Shown here piece after piece: positions 22,464-64,000 of a DNA stretch of 64,000 bases. The notes under the pieces were generated by a model, which was not told the origin of the DNA, did not search any database, and saw nothing but the letters and a program-made list of their open reading frames with translations. Numbering within the stretch: the stretch's first letter is position 1; the number at the start of each line of letters is the position of its first letter. Origin of the DNA: Heliocidaris erythrogramma. Its lineage: Eukaryota; Echinodermata; Echinoidea; Camarodonta; Echinometridae. The DNA is taken from the NCBI GenBank assembly GCA_025617745.1, contig CM046853.1:36712625-36776624 (forward strand), in the 5' to 3' direction. The position numbers and the translations under genes are program-made.

Positions 22464-22498
22464 ACATTTTGGAGAGTTCACTCTGCAGCACCACTTGC
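22464..22498 (+). repeat. 35-bp direct repeat, right copy
   Basis: Exact copy of 22249-22283, 180 bp downstream of it. Confidence 0.95.
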
Positions 22499-22679
22499 CC
22501 CGGTCACTATCTAAATGATGTCTTATATTGTATGTCAAGGTACATGATGCGTGCAATATTTATGTGGTACAATAGGTGTCAGCCCCTGTTGGGACAGGGT
22601 ATTCTTCTGCAGATATATATACTACTTGTTCCTTGACTCCTTCCTTGTTTGGCATAAAGGACACATATATATTTTACAA

Positions 22680-23141
22680 CAGTGGCAGATTTAGGATTTC
22701 TATTGGGGGGGGGGGGGGGTGGTGGGCAAATTGAAAAAATAAAAAAAATCAGTTGAACGAAGCAAAAAATAAACAGGAGCCCAAGTTTTTGTCAATATAC
22801 TGAACCATAAACAAGGCATTTGAAGCCTGTTTTTTATTACATGTAGTTGGTTATTTTTAATGCCCCCCCCCCCCCAAACACACAAAAACCATGTGGTCAT
22901 GAAGTGCAATTTGTGTAAAGCCTTAATTTTTTAAAATCCTGGAAATAATTATAACCCATTATATTTCAGTGTGAAGTGTGGGCCGAATTTTATTTCATAA
23001 AATGACACAAACGGGGCATTTAAAGCCCTCTTGAAACCTCATTGCTTCTGGTCTCTGAAAGATTAAAAAAAAAAAAAATTTATGGGGAGGGGCTGCTCTC
23101 CCCCCCCCCCCCCCCCCCCCCCCCCCCCAGATCCACACCTC
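22680..23141. mobile_element. hAT-like MITE with poly(G)/poly(C) ends
   Basis: It starts CAGTGGCAGATTTAGG and ends CAGATCCACACCTC, a diverged inverted pair. Flanks TTTTACAA (22672-22679) and TTGTACAA (23142-23149) match at 7 of 8 bases, as for the 8-bp target duplications of hAT elements. It contains poly(G) (22707-22719), poly(C) (22863-22875) and a 28-C run (23101-23128). Confidence 0.6.
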
Positions 23142-23446
23142 TTGTACAAGGTATGTGTGGCTTTAATCATAACAGACCAAATATACACAGTACATGTATG
23201 TATGTGTTTAGTAGTTTCGTACCTACTGAAAATGTTATTATGTACAACATACATGCCTCTTTACGGTACCTGAGATTACTGCAACAAGTGGACATGCACA
23301 TTCGTTATTTGAATGCCGTAAAATAGAAAAAGAGACTGTAAAATAAAGTACTGCACCACCAACATGCACATCACTTTTCCTTTTGAATGCCTATAAATAT
23401 ATATTTTTACTTTCTATGTTTGAATTTCAAGATGTGTATCAATTAA

Positions 23447-24104
23447 CCCTAAAATGGCCGGGATATGTTGGCTATGCCACAGCCCCCCCCCCCCCCCGCG
23501 ATCGCACGCACATCGTCCACAACTAATCTACAAAACTATATAGTTAAATGCTCCGAAAAATTTTCACATTCATTAATTATGCAAATTTATGTATGAAATC
23601 AAATTTTGCTCTAAATCATTAAATAAAGCTCAAAATATGCTAATTTTTGGTCTAGACACTCTTTACAGTATTCTTAGCAAATATACTTGAAAAAAATTTG
23701 ATATCAAAATTTATTATGTATTTTATTGTATTTAAAATTTATGTATTTCTTTGTTTTTTACTTTTTTTTTTTGGATGAAATTTGTCGGGGACACTTTCGC
23801 AAACATAAACAGCATAAAATAAATTAATTTCAATCAGCAAATGTAAAAATATAGATTTGTAAATTTTGGCTGAAAACACATTTTGTATTGAAATTATACA
23901 TGAAATCACGTTTTTGAGCAATTTTCGGTCTGACGTGCAAGTACGAATTGTTTTGTGAACTTCGGAACCGCATGCCCTGACATCGCGAATTTGGTCTCAA
24001 AAGATGCGTGAGATTCGGAAAAAAAAGTCATGAAACTGCTTTGCGCGTTGCGGACATATCGCGAGAAACGTCTAGGGGGTATTCCACCCCCGGCCCTTTT
24101 AGGG
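23447..24104. mobile_element. TTAA-flanked MITE, CCCTAAAAGGGCCGGG-type ends
   Basis: The left end CCCTAAAATGGCCGGG follows TTAA (23443-23446). The right end CCCCGGCCCTTTTAGGG precedes TTAA (24105-24108). TTAA plus a CCCT start fits piggyBac-like non-autonomous elements. There is no transposase. Nested inside the larger TTAA-bounded segment. Confidence 0.75.
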
Positions 24105-24108
24105 TTAA

Positions 24109-25059
24109 AAAGCATAATGCATTTCATAATTGTTAATGGAAGAAGTATACATGGAACAATCTGTTTTAGATTACCTTAATGACTATGTATTCATTGGTTA
24201 GAATTCTGTTTCGTAGAGTCAGTATTTACTCAATTTGTCTTCTTTTCTGAAGCAATGTACAGCTAAACACACACAAAAAATATCTTGTAAAAGAAATACA
24301 CCATACATGTATGTAATATATCATACTTGCAGATATAGTACAGAAATACCGGTATGTTTTTAGAATGGAGAGCTGAATTTTACTGAATTTTATATACACT
24401 GTTTTTGTTATGACTGTTTTTTTTCCTTCTAGAGCATCACTTGTTTGCGAATGTATCATAATGTGTCTGAGTGATGATTAATGATTTGTTGTACTTGGTA
24501 CAATTCATATACCTTTTATTGTTAAATTTTAACTGAGATGAAGTATGTAATCCTGCTTGCTTATGTTGTACTCACTGGCCATTATAGTGTATAGGCCACT
24601 GAGAATGATAATCTTAACAATCAATTTATGGTGTCGCATAGCAATTTGCTATGCATTTTTTATATGTGGGACTGTACAGAAGTATTTATCCCATCCACCA
24701 AAAATGCTAATCAAATTTGAGAATATTATTACCTGATAATGTAGTGATGAAACAAAGCTTTTTGCTTGTCACTGTGAACTATTTTAAAGCCAGCTTACAT
24801 GTATATAGAACTATTCACTTTTTATTATTGTAAAAAAAAGGCTTGCTAAGTTGGGATTGTCATTCAATTTGCATCTTAACCTCATGTATTCTCATTACAA
24901 CTACAGTACGCATGAACATGTATATAAAGTATCAAAGACCAGATGCTCCAATGCATGCTTATATGCCTTATTAAATACAACTCGTTCAGTTTTGTTTTAA
25001 CTTAACATGGAAAAGTATAAATCTCTGTTTTTTCTTCAGTATCTGTGTTTGCAAACGAA
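24109..25059. other. No gene seen
   Basis: AT-rich DNA inside the large insertion. Short ORFs only, no recognisable domains. Confidence 0.4.
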
Positions 25060-25705
25060 ATGGAAGGTTTGGAAGGGTTCAATTTTGTGCCCAAAAGGGT
25101 CCCTGTAAGGCGCAAAATTGCACCCTTTTATGGGGGTAAAGGGCTTAATGTTGCACCCTGTGAGGTGCAAAACTGCACCTTCTGGAAATGTACAATATTG
25201 CACCGAAAAATGTGCTGCCAATGTTGCAATAGTTTGCACCCTTTAGGGTGCACAATTGCACCTTTTTTATAGGTTCAATTATGGTGCAACATTGCACCTT
25301 TCTGAAAGGTACAATATTGCACCCTAAAAGGTGCTCCCAGTGTTGCATTTATTTGCACCCTTTAGGGTGCAAAATTGCACCCTTTTTATAGGAAAAAAGG
25401 TTCAATATTGAACCCTAAATGGTGCAACATTGCACCCTAATAATGGTGCAAAATTGCACCTTTCTGAAAGGTACAATATTGCACCCAAAAGGTGCTCCCA
25501 GTGTTGCATTTATTTTCACCCTTTAGGGTGCAAAATTGCACCCTTTTTATCGGAAAAAAGGGTTCAATATTGAACCCTAAATGGTGCAACATTGCACCCT
25601 AATAATGGTGCAAAGTTGCACCTTTCTGAAAGGTGCAATATTGCACCCAAAAAGGTGCTCCCAGTGTTGCATTTATTTGCACCCTAAAAGGTGCAACTTT
25701 GTACC
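25060..25705 (+). repeat. ~162-bp tandem repeat built of GGTGCAAnATTGCACC palindromes
   Basis: The landmark ggtgctcccagtg recurs at 25330, 25491 and 25654 (spacing 161 and 163). Each unit holds several short palindromes of the GGTGCAA/TTGCACC kind. Related single motifs occur at the opposite end (17337-17460) in inverted orientation. Confidence 0.9.
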
Positions 25706-26830
25706 TTAATTTCAAAGTGTGTTCAGTCGGAAAAAACAAAGGGAAAATTACCCACTCAATGGTTAACAGATCTGACCTTATCTGAACTACAGAATATCAT
25801 CAAGAATGCTCAGAACTGGAAGAGCCCTGGACCAGACGGTGTGCAAAATATCTGGATAAAGAGATTTGGTAGCATTCATACGAATCTCCTCAAAATCATC
25901 AATGACATTGTCAAAGGGAGCAGGTGTATAGAAGAATGGCTGCCAATTGGAAGAACATATCTATTGTACAAAGGAAAAGACTCAGAGCAACCCAAGAACT
26001 ACCGACCAATCACATGCCTCAATACCATGTACAAGCTACTTACATCAGCGCTTGCATTTCATATTGAGCGACACTTCGATGACCATGACATAATGGTGAT
26101 CACTCAGAAACGGTTGTCGAAAAGGAAAGAAAGGATGTAAAGATCACCTAATGACAAACAAAGCAATTACGGGGAATGCTCGGCAAAGACAAGCCAATCT
26201 ATCAATGGCGTGTATAGACTACAGAAAGGCATTTGACAGCGTACCACATAGTTGGATTATCAAAGTTCTAGAGATGTATCACATTAATCCACAAATAGTC
26301 AAGTGTATAACAGAAAGAACTTTGGAGCACAACTCATTCACTTATAACAGACACACATTCGATGACAGTGGAAGGAGTCCGGATCAAGAGAGGGATATTT
26401 CAAGGAGATTCCTCTACTGTTCTGTATAGCACTTAACCCAGTATGCTCCCTCTTACATGCTACGGATTATGGCTATAGGTACAAAGGACGAGATGTGACA
26501 GCAAATATGGATGATATCAAACTCGACGCGAAGAATGATGATGAACTTCACAAGATGATAGCAGTTGTAAAACACTTCAGTGACGGCATCAAGATGAAAT
26601 TTGGCATCGACAAGTGTGCCAAAATCACACTGATTCGATGAAGGAGGATGGAAGCAGGTGACATGTTTTGAAACATCAATCAAGGAGCTATACTGATTCA
26701 CCATACAAGTATCTAGGTATAGCAGAGCATGATGCCATCACTCATAGCACAATGAAGAAGAAGACAACAACAGAGTACAAAAAAGATCTCGGTTGATTCA
26801 CAAATCTGAACTAAATGCCAAGAACAAGAT
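25706..26830 (+). pseudogene. Non-LTR retrotransposon reverse transcriptase, decayed
   Basis: It continues the element at 16612-17336. Reverse transcriptase landmarks in order: NWKSPGPDGVQNIWIKRF (25820s), GRTYLLYKGKDSEQPKNYRP with ITCLNTMYK, then after a frameshift near 26110 the motif-A block IDYRKAFDSVPHSWI with its catalytic Asp (about 26210-26260). A frame change follows around a 'FQGDS'-like stretch (about 26398). Then comes motif C as NMDDIKLDA (the usual first residues F/Y-A/V before DD are altered), DGIKMKFGIDKCAK, and YKYLGIAEHD. Frameshifts and stops show it is dead. The order and wording resemble R2/R4/Dong-type LINEs with a downstream endonuclease, which would lie in or beyond the gap. 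It would copy the element's RNA into DNA at the target. Confidence 0.85.
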
Positions 26831-27330
26831 NNNNNNNNNNNNNNNNNNNNNNNNNNNNNNNNNNNNNNNNNNNNNNNNNNNNNNNNNNNNNNNNNNNNNN
26901 NNNNNNNNNNNNNNNNNNNNNNNNNNNNNNNNNNNNNNNNNNNNNNNNNNNNNNNNNNNNNNNNNNNNNNNNNNNNNNNNNNNNNNNNNNNNNNNNNNNN
27001 NNNNNNNNNNNNNNNNNNNNNNNNNNNNNNNNNNNNNNNNNNNNNNNNNNNNNNNNNNNNNNNNNNNNNNNNNNNNNNNNNNNNNNNNNNNNNNNNNNNN
27101 NNNNNNNNNNNNNNNNNNNNNNNNNNNNNNNNNNNNNNNNNNNNNNNNNNNNNNNNNNNNNNNNNNNNNNNNNNNNNNNNNNNNNNNNNNNNNNNNNNNN
27201 NNNNNNNNNNNNNNNNNNNNNNNNNNNNNNNNNNNNNNNNNNNNNNNNNNNNNNNNNNNNNNNNNNNNNNNNNNNNNNNNNNNNNNNNNNNNNNNNNNNN
27301 NNNNNNNNNNNNNNNNNNNNNNNNNNNNNN
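26831..27330. other. Assembly gap (500 N)
   Basis: Exactly 500 undetermined bases, a conventional placeholder length, so the true distance is unknown. The 3' part of the LINE probably lies here. Confidence 1.
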
Positions 27331-28239
27331 GTTCACTTACTCAAGCGTGAACGTACCGTTAGAAAGCATGGATGAGTAAATCTGATTCACACTTTCTGTA
27401 TTCGCAGAAAAAGAATGAGACGACGGACGAGTCTATTTTAGAAGTAGGGACATAATGGTTATATTTTATAAAATTACTTTAAGAAAATCATAATTATTCA
27501 TTAATTTTAGAAATAGTCATAACTTTCAAATGTTTTAGTTTCTAATAACTGTATACCTAATGATTAACAAAAATGTTTAAAGAAAAATCTGGCTATACTC
27601 AATCATGTTTACCTTTACGAGAATAAAGTTGCCTTTACGTCATTGCTCGTAGTAAAGAAACGGCATGGGTATAGTATCGCGCCGGTATGCATGCCGCGCC
27701 CGCTTTATTTGTAAACATTGGACGAAAAATTAGGAGTGATTCGGACGGGGATTCGGATCGGCCTGCGATTATTTGTAACCAAATTTATCGATTGATGAAC
27801 TTTTTCTTCTGAAGATTTAAATACCATCGCTTCAATCTTCATTTCCTCTCTGTTTGAAATATAAACGTGGTTGGTTTATTTCATCTAACCGTTCCTTTTC
27901 CATCTCGACTTGAACACCTGCCGGGTTGCCAAAACGATCACCGGCTCGCAACCACCCCGCCTTCGTGTGAAGTGATAATTTAACCACTACCGGACTGTAG
28001 TGTAGATCTTCTACCAGTGGTGCATTTTGCCTAGAGTGGAGGGCGAGGAGCTGTGCCTTGTGTGGTGGTATCAGCAAAGGTAATGCTGCTTTTTCATGGA
28101 CAATGATCGATGTACAAAGCATGTTCTTGATTGGATTAAGTAAACCATATTGAATTGAATTGAATAATGTAAACCCACATAACAAAATATATACAGTTTT
28201 TGCTATTGCACAAATAATGTTTACCCCCTTTTTAGTGTT
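27331..28239. other. No gene recognised; possible repeat with (TTGAA)n
   Basis: The first ~100 bp may be the LINE's 3' end. A minus ORF at 27832-28185 (117 codons) has no recognisable domain. It lies beside 'ttgaattgaattgaat' (28149-28166), which looks like a repeat tail. Confidence 0.4.
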
Positions 28240-29546
28240 TCTATTTACTAATAGTAATACTATATTTAGGTGATCTGTCGGTATCGACAGAACACCTATT
28301 AATTTTGTCAGAATTTTCTTCTTTATTTTTAATATTTCTTCTTTTTATTACAAATTCTTGTTCCCAATAAATCTCAAATCGCCAGGTAAATATCATCGAG
28401 TTTCATGTCATGTATGAGGTCAATCATGGACATGGTCCATTAAGCTTTTGGAGGTCATCAGGTCATCGTGACGTCATCAAGACGCCATTTTGTAAATTTA
28501 CAAGATTGATTATATCTTCATAATCGATAATCAAATATCAACTATATTCACATCACATAAACTACACATGACGGGTCATCAAGTCATGTCCTCACAGGTC
28601 ATCTAGAGGTCAGGACGTGCGCGTACGCGCGCGTCAAAATTTAAAAATGCTCAAAATCACGTAGGATCAAGTCTGCACACGTTTCAGGTCATTTTGAGCA
28701 TTTCAAAAATGTCCGTGCGTAAGCGTCCGCGCGCGCGCTTTACGCGCGCGCAAGTCGTAAATAACGTTTAAAACGCTGTTTTTTTCGATTGATTTCCAAT
28801 CCTGACACTTTTCTTCATCATTTCCATCAACTTGGAATCAATTTTGATCAATAATAAGGTCGTACGGGCGCGTCAAAGTTCAAAATCCGTGCGCACATCT
28901 ATGGCGAAAATAACGTAAAAACGTGCAAAAACATGCCTCTACAAAATTAACTCTAGCTCTTTAAATAGTCCACAAACCCCCTAATTTTTTGTCATCATCA
29001 GGTAGGGTATGAATCACAGATTTCATTTCATGTATCATTTGACCCTTATAAACATTATGATGTCATCAAAATGGCGCCAGAAATCAAAATTTCCATTTTT
29101 CATGTTTTGACGTCATCACATTTATGCAAATTTAGCTCTAGATTCGTAATTATTGGTCGTTTTTTCGCCCAGATTTTGATATGTTATAGCTGAGACAATT
29201 CTCTACAAGATCAGTTGTCACCGTTTTCCATTTTGATGACGTAATCATATTGAAATTTTCAATTAAAAACGACATGTCAGAATTTCCCCTTTTTGCGTGT
29301 TATGTCTATGGAAGATGATTTTTTTTCGAATCATGAATCTACATGACATCGTTCTCTGAGCAGTATCTCAGTTATTTTTGGTCTATTTCCTTCCAGATTT
29401 TAATATGTTGTAGCTGAGACTATAAGCTTTTATTAGTAAGCCTCCAATTTTTGATCAGATGTCGGGATCATGCTCAATTTTGAACTACCAAATGGGATTT
29501 GAGAATCCCGTTTTTCGTTTACGTGTTATCTCTATGGGAAATATTT

Positions 29547-29610
29547 TGGTCTATTGGTCAAAGCACTTGCCTCCCATGCAGGTGACCCAGGTTCGATCCC
29601 GGTGGGTCCA
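29547..29610 (+). repeat. tRNA-Gly(CCC)-like fragment
   Basis: A box TGGTCTATTGG, then ttgcctCCCatgca (anticodon-arm-like), and B box GGTTCGATCCC (29590-29600). The end gggtcca has no pairing 5' strand, so it is a tRNA-derived remnant and not a gene. Confidence 0.6.
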
Positions 29611-29819
29611 TAACAATTTTTTTTTTTTTGCTTTTTTTTGCCTGTCATTTTACCATCCTCTTCGACTATTGTAACATAAAAAATCACAAATCATGTAATA
29701 AACTGCCATATTTTCCGTATTATGTCTATTAGAAAGTAGTGTACAGTAGTTTGTGTACAACCCTACGGAATTGTGATTTCCTGTCCTGTATTAGAGCTAT
29801 ATGGTTAATCTCCCAAGTA

Positions 29820-29935
29820 TCCTGTATCATCATCATTATTATCATCACCATCATGATCATCATCGCTATTATTATATCATCATCATCATTCTATCATTAT
29901 AATCATCATAATCACCATTATCATCATCACCATAA
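29820..29935 (+). repeat. (ATC)/(ATT) trinucleotide-rich microsatellite
   Basis: Interrupted catcat/attatt repeats inside the Helentron-like element. The ORF over it is an artefact of this composition. Confidence 0.85.
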
Positions 29936-30126
29936 ACATTTTACAATGACCGTTACACATTTTGCTACATTCCTGTCCTCACGAAACATCTCCATTCATG
30001 GTATTCTTGACATCCTATCTTCAGTTTACCATTTCCCCATTATTATGATCATCCTAATTACAATCATGATCGTACAAATTGAAAGACAGATCACCTAATT
30101 CGTCCTCATGACGAATTAAATTCTAG

Positions 30127-31978
30127 TTTTAAATTATTGTTGAACCTAAACATGCTAAAAATAAAACATGCAAAATATCAATGTGGATGATATTTTTTCA
30201 ATTTAAAAGTGTAAATATTATTTATTGTTTCACTCTTTATGCAGTATTTATTCTGGTCTGACATGTCTGACCAAAACAGTGATAGTATTCTGGGGTTTTG
30301 ATATACATGTAGCTTGTCTTGTTTTTAAAGATGCATGAATTTTTTTTCCCTCGCTACGCAAGGGGGAAGGCAAATTTATTACTTATATGAGAATTTCTTA
30401 TAATGCGAAAATGTTGTTTTTAAACAATTACAAAATGGTGTATTGGTTGGTCATGTTGGTACAAGCTTTGTGATTTGACCTCTTTTATGTCCCTCCTGTG
30501 TAAAGCCATTTTCCATAGGTATTATTCAGGACATGATGTATTATTCATGGTGTCATGAAGGGAGAGAAAGTTAGGCTATTATAGCTAATATGCCCAGTAA
30601 TCCTCAAATTGGCAAGAATCCTACCTAGGATATAAAAAAAACCCCAGCAGAACGGAGGTATACATGTAGATAAGATTTGTATGGAGCGGAGTGTCAGTGC
30701 AGCAAGAACAGATTCGCTGTCAATTGCTCGTGGTCTAGTGGTAAAGGCGTCTGGTCAGACTGTCAGAGTATTCTCTTTCTACACTGCACTTGCGTTTAAG
30801 GTCCCGGGTTCGAATCCCGCTCTTTCTTGCTGATAATTTTTTCAGTTATGAATTGATAACGATAGCGTTTATTCCGTTATAAATAACTGAATTTCAACAA
30901 TGAAAACCAAGAAATTTGACTAATTATTCACTTGTTCAGGCGGATTTAATGGCCGCTGGGCATAATAACCATTTTGGCCGAAAGTTACATGTATTAATTT
31001 ACAGACAAGCTCGATGCATGCACAAAGCTTTTTTCCTTTCCTTGGGTATCTTTCTAATTTTGACAGTATTGTGATTTCTTACTGACAGTTGGTTAGAAGT
31101 TATATTCACTATATTGAAAATTTTCACCAGGGTGAAAAGTACACACTATATTTCGTGATCTTTATTTCCAAGTTACGTACAGGGATATCATTTAACTAAT
31201 TTTAGTTTTTTTTCAGTGTGGAGGCGTAAGCTCTAACCTCAAACCTATAATAAGCAGTTAGTATAGTTACAAAACAAAATATTCATACAGGCCTTCAGTG
31301 GGTAACATATTGCAGTGAAAGTTAGTATATTGGCATACTGGTATGTCACAATAGCAGGAAATCACTGAAGACAATAGTAATAATAACACTGACTTAACAT
31401 TGATGTACATGTACATGTATTTATCTATAGAATTTATTTTGAAACATTTCCCACATCACTGTAATATCCAAGTTATCCGTTATTTTGAGAGCCTTGTATG
31501 AGCACTAGTCGTGAACATGTTCCATTGTATAAATTTACCATGTTTACAGGCATATTGTACATATATTCTAGCAGAGTTACAATTTCAGTTTTGATTGTAT
31601 ATATACATACTGGTACATTATGTAAATCACATGTAGGCTATCTTTGTAGCTGGAGCCTAGAAAATTAAATGAATGTTCTGACACAATTGTAGCTTTGTAC
31701 ATCCAACATCCAAAGGAAAACCTTTTTACAGACAAACTTGTTTAAATGTACAGTATAATGTTCCAAAATAGCCATCAAATTTATATGATATCTCATAAGA
31801 TAGCCTACTTTATCTCAGTGAGTACTTTGACGGTTAATCAATTTTCCACAAGTGCATATCTAATAGGTTTATAAATGAGTCACACATTCCATTTCTAAGC
31901 GAAAGTATATAAACTGGCAAGAATAAACCTGACCTCTCTATTTTCTCCCTTCCCGTCTCAACCCCCCCCCCTTCACAG
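30127..31978. other. Upstream flank/5' intron of the MEGF-type gene
   Basis: AT-rich, no coding signal except the tRNA-like segment at 30726-30830. The first coding exon starts at a strong acceptor, so at least one non-coding 5' exon and the promoter should lie here or further left. I could not identify them. Confidence 0.5.
30726..30830 (+). repeat. tRNA-like sequence, long variable region, probably SINE-derived
   Basis: A box TGGTCTAGTGG (30731-30741) and B box GGTTCGAATCC (30807-30817). The 65-nt spacing is longer than in a class I tRNA, and no acceptor stem can be formed. Confidence 0.6.
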
Positions 31979-62348
<30,370 letters not shown>

Positions 62349-64000
62349 GTAAGCAGAAACCATTTTGATGATCAAGATTATGAACAAAAGAGCGTGTTCT
62401 AGAAAGGGAATGTTACAATCATGCTAAAGACATTGCGGCTTACTAGTTAATGGTCCATGGACCATTATAAGTGAATACAGGTTAGTAGTGATGCAGAAAA
62501 CCATTGAAGTTGGAAAAAATAGCATTTAAATGAATTGCATTACTGGTGCAGGAATATATGAATGGAGTCAAGTTAAAAACTTAAGAAATGGGGAGTTTCA
62601 AATCATGGAACTGGTGCAGGAATATACATGTTAGGCCTGTAAAAGATAGATACTGGAGTCATTGTCGTTTTCTCGGTTGGAGTTTTCAAGAAGCATGCAG
62701 GTTCAAAATTTGTCATAGTTTGAAGAAGTATGTAAATTATAGAAATAGAGCATAAATGGATTGTTCATTTGTTACACTGCCCCCCCCCCCCCCCAATAAA
62801 AAGGCATGACAATTTTGGAAAGATGTTTCTTTGTGACGGAATACCTGCCTGTAAGGCGTCCAAAGGACAGAGGGTGCGGACATTGATAGTGGAACTTCTT
62901 GAACTCGTACATGCATGTGTACATATCCTGGAGACACCTCTTTTGACAGAACAGTGCATAGAATTCGATCATGCTTGTCATACAGAACATTTTATTCAAA
63001 CAGAGCACAAGGCAGAGTAAACAGCATTCAGAATTATATCTTGGGATCTACGTGACCTTTAACGTCATGTAGGAAAAAGCTCCTTGAGTTCTAAAATTTC
63101 ATAGGGGATGACGAGCATGTTCGGAATAATTCATAAGGGCTGAAGTGTTTGATTGTACAAAATGGGAAAAGTCATGAATTTTTACATCATGTAATCCTCC
63201 AAGTAAGGTTCACCCTTGAATATCTTCTGCTTCCAAAAATGTCATTCCCTATGAGGTTGATCACCAGTTTGTGATAGATCTAGGTTATCTGCATTGGTTG
63301 CAGAAAGAGTTAAATGTATTTACATGTAGGCAGCCAAAGTTTGAATGCAGCTCTCATATGTCAGAATTGTTCCAAGTGTCCACTTGTTGACGGAAGTAGC
63401 GCGTGAGTGTGATAGGATCATAAGGTAAACTGTCAGATCGAAATGCTTCCTCTCACCAAATCCCTGGGGGTATTGTTGTTTTTTTGTTCTTTTTTGTCTG
63501 AAGCCAATTTTTGCCAGCTAATAAAGTGCACCAAAGCCATGAAATGTGCAAAGTGAAACAGACTTTGATGAATTTTTTGTTCGGGGGCGTGTATATCTAG
63601 TAGATTCTATGCAATCTAGTTTAAGGGGTTTTTTTTTAATGGGCTTTGAAGTAGGTCTACTCTTAGTGTTTTATTTATTTACTTTAATGACCATGTCAAG
63701 TGTTTTTCATTTCCTTAATCACTTGTCACATATTTACAAAAACATGAATTATATTTCTTAATATGCAGTTTAGGAAAAGGTCAGAATGAATGATGTACTT
63801 ACATGTATTTCATCTAATGGCATAAACATACATGTATGATATGCTTGAGAAGTAATGTATCGGTACACATCAGTTCTAAGTTCAATATGTCAGAAAACGA
63901 GTCAATTCATTGGCTCTGTGTAACTCATCAAGCATTGATAGTGCGCTCATCTATTAACCATATTTGTTTAAAGCGAGCCCTTGAGATACACACCTAATGA
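62349..64000 (+). other. Intron 8 (start), no further exon found
   Basis: AT-rich with a poly(C) run (about 62780-62795). No EGF-coding block or other recognisable coding sequence up to the window edge. Confidence 0.7.

Larger units (their letters stand above)
17337..25705. mobile_element. 8.37-kb TTAA-flanked composite insertion inside a LINE
   Basis: The segment is bounded by TTAA at 17333-17336 and TTAA at 25706-25709. The left end begins AGGTGCACAAATGGTGCAAA. The right end, reverse complemented, begins GGTACAAAGTTGCACC. Just inside, GGTGCAATATTGTACC (17397-17412) recurs in exact inverted orientation at 25308-25323 and 25470-25485. The LINE reading on either side is continuous once this segment is removed. 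TTAA duplication is characteristic of piggyBac and Kolobok superfamilies. No transposase of either was recognised. The interior holds promoter-like DNA, an inverted duplication, a spliced unrecognised gene, an H2A fragment, a SINE and smaller MITEs. It may be one large transposon, or smaller insertions nested in one. Confidence 0.55.
28240..30126 (+). mobile_element. Helentron/HINE-like rolling-circle element, non-autonomous
   Basis: The 3' end is AATTCGTC-ctcat-GACGAATT (30097-30117), then aaatt and CTAG (30123-30126) followed by T. Just inside, GACAGATCACCT (30085-30096) is the exact reverse complement of AGGTGATCTGTC near the left end (28268-28279). The 5' terminus is probably the TC at 28240, but that base is a guess. 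Around the left repeat a further hairpin is formed (28269-28296). Asymmetric inverted repeats, a 3' hairpin, CTAG and an internal microsatellite are the known layout of Helentron-derived elements. No Rep-helicase is present. It holds two perfect CRE sites TGACGTCA (about 28470 and 29108). Confidence 0.65.

Noticed and set aside
26713..27375. Long ORFs of about 185-207 codons
   Set aside because: They run through the 500-N gap and contain no real sequence information.
27832..28185. 117-codon minus ORF
   Set aside because: Lies next to a (TTGAA)n repeat tail and shows no domain; probably part of a dispersed repeat.
29547..29610. Possible functional tRNA-Gly(CCC)
   Set aside because: The 3' acceptor strand has no complement on the 5' side.
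29739..30098. 119-codon ORF rich in Ile, Ser and His
   Set aside because: Created by the ATC/ATT microsatellite inside the Helentron-like element.
30726..30830. Possible functional class II tRNA
   Set aside because: A and B boxes are good, but no acceptor stem and no proper anticodon arm can be drawn; treated as SINE-derived.

Overview
This is a eukaryotic, AT-rich, repeat-dense window with long introns. It most likely comes from a marine invertebrate deuterostome, probably an echinoderm such as a sea urchin. The grounds are an H2A-like fragment whose wording resembles late-type echinoid H2A (family knowledge recalled, not searched), many tRNA-headed SINEs, hairpin-ended elements of the 'atgcctccg' type, and numerous poly(G)/poly(C) tracts. 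The species cannot be fixed from the sequence alone.

Positions 1-31.9 kb contain no intact host gene that I recognise. They are a mosaic of mobile elements: Helitron/Helentron-like termini (1-140 and 28240-30126), MITE-like inverted-repeat elements, a decayed Tc1-type transposase (4954-5735, minus), and a 170-bp tandem array packed with nuclear-receptor half-sites (9.5-10.5 kb) nested in two further elements. A non-LTR retrotransposon (16612-17336 plus 25706-26830) is cut in two by a TTAA-bounded segment of about 8.4 kb. That segment has inverted subterminal repeats and carries promoter-like DNA, a spliced but decayed unrecognised gene, a histone H2A fragment and nested smaller elements. A 500-base assembly gap lies at 26831-27330.

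Positions 31979-62348 hold the one convincing host gene: the 5' part of a plus-strand MEGF10/MEGF11/Draper-type scavenger-receptor gene. Eight exons with matching splice phases encode a signal peptide, an EMI domain and a run of EGF/laminin-type EGF modules (349 codons so far). The gene continues past the right edge. Its introns hold hAT-like MITEs with near-perfect 8-bp target duplications, TTAN-flanked CCCTTT-ended elements, foldback elements, a LINE 3' fragment and satellite-like repeats. Just before the eighth exon lie two decayed tandem copies of that exon's first part.

The host gene is probably a phagocytic or engulfment receptor. The mobile elements around it are separate from it in function.
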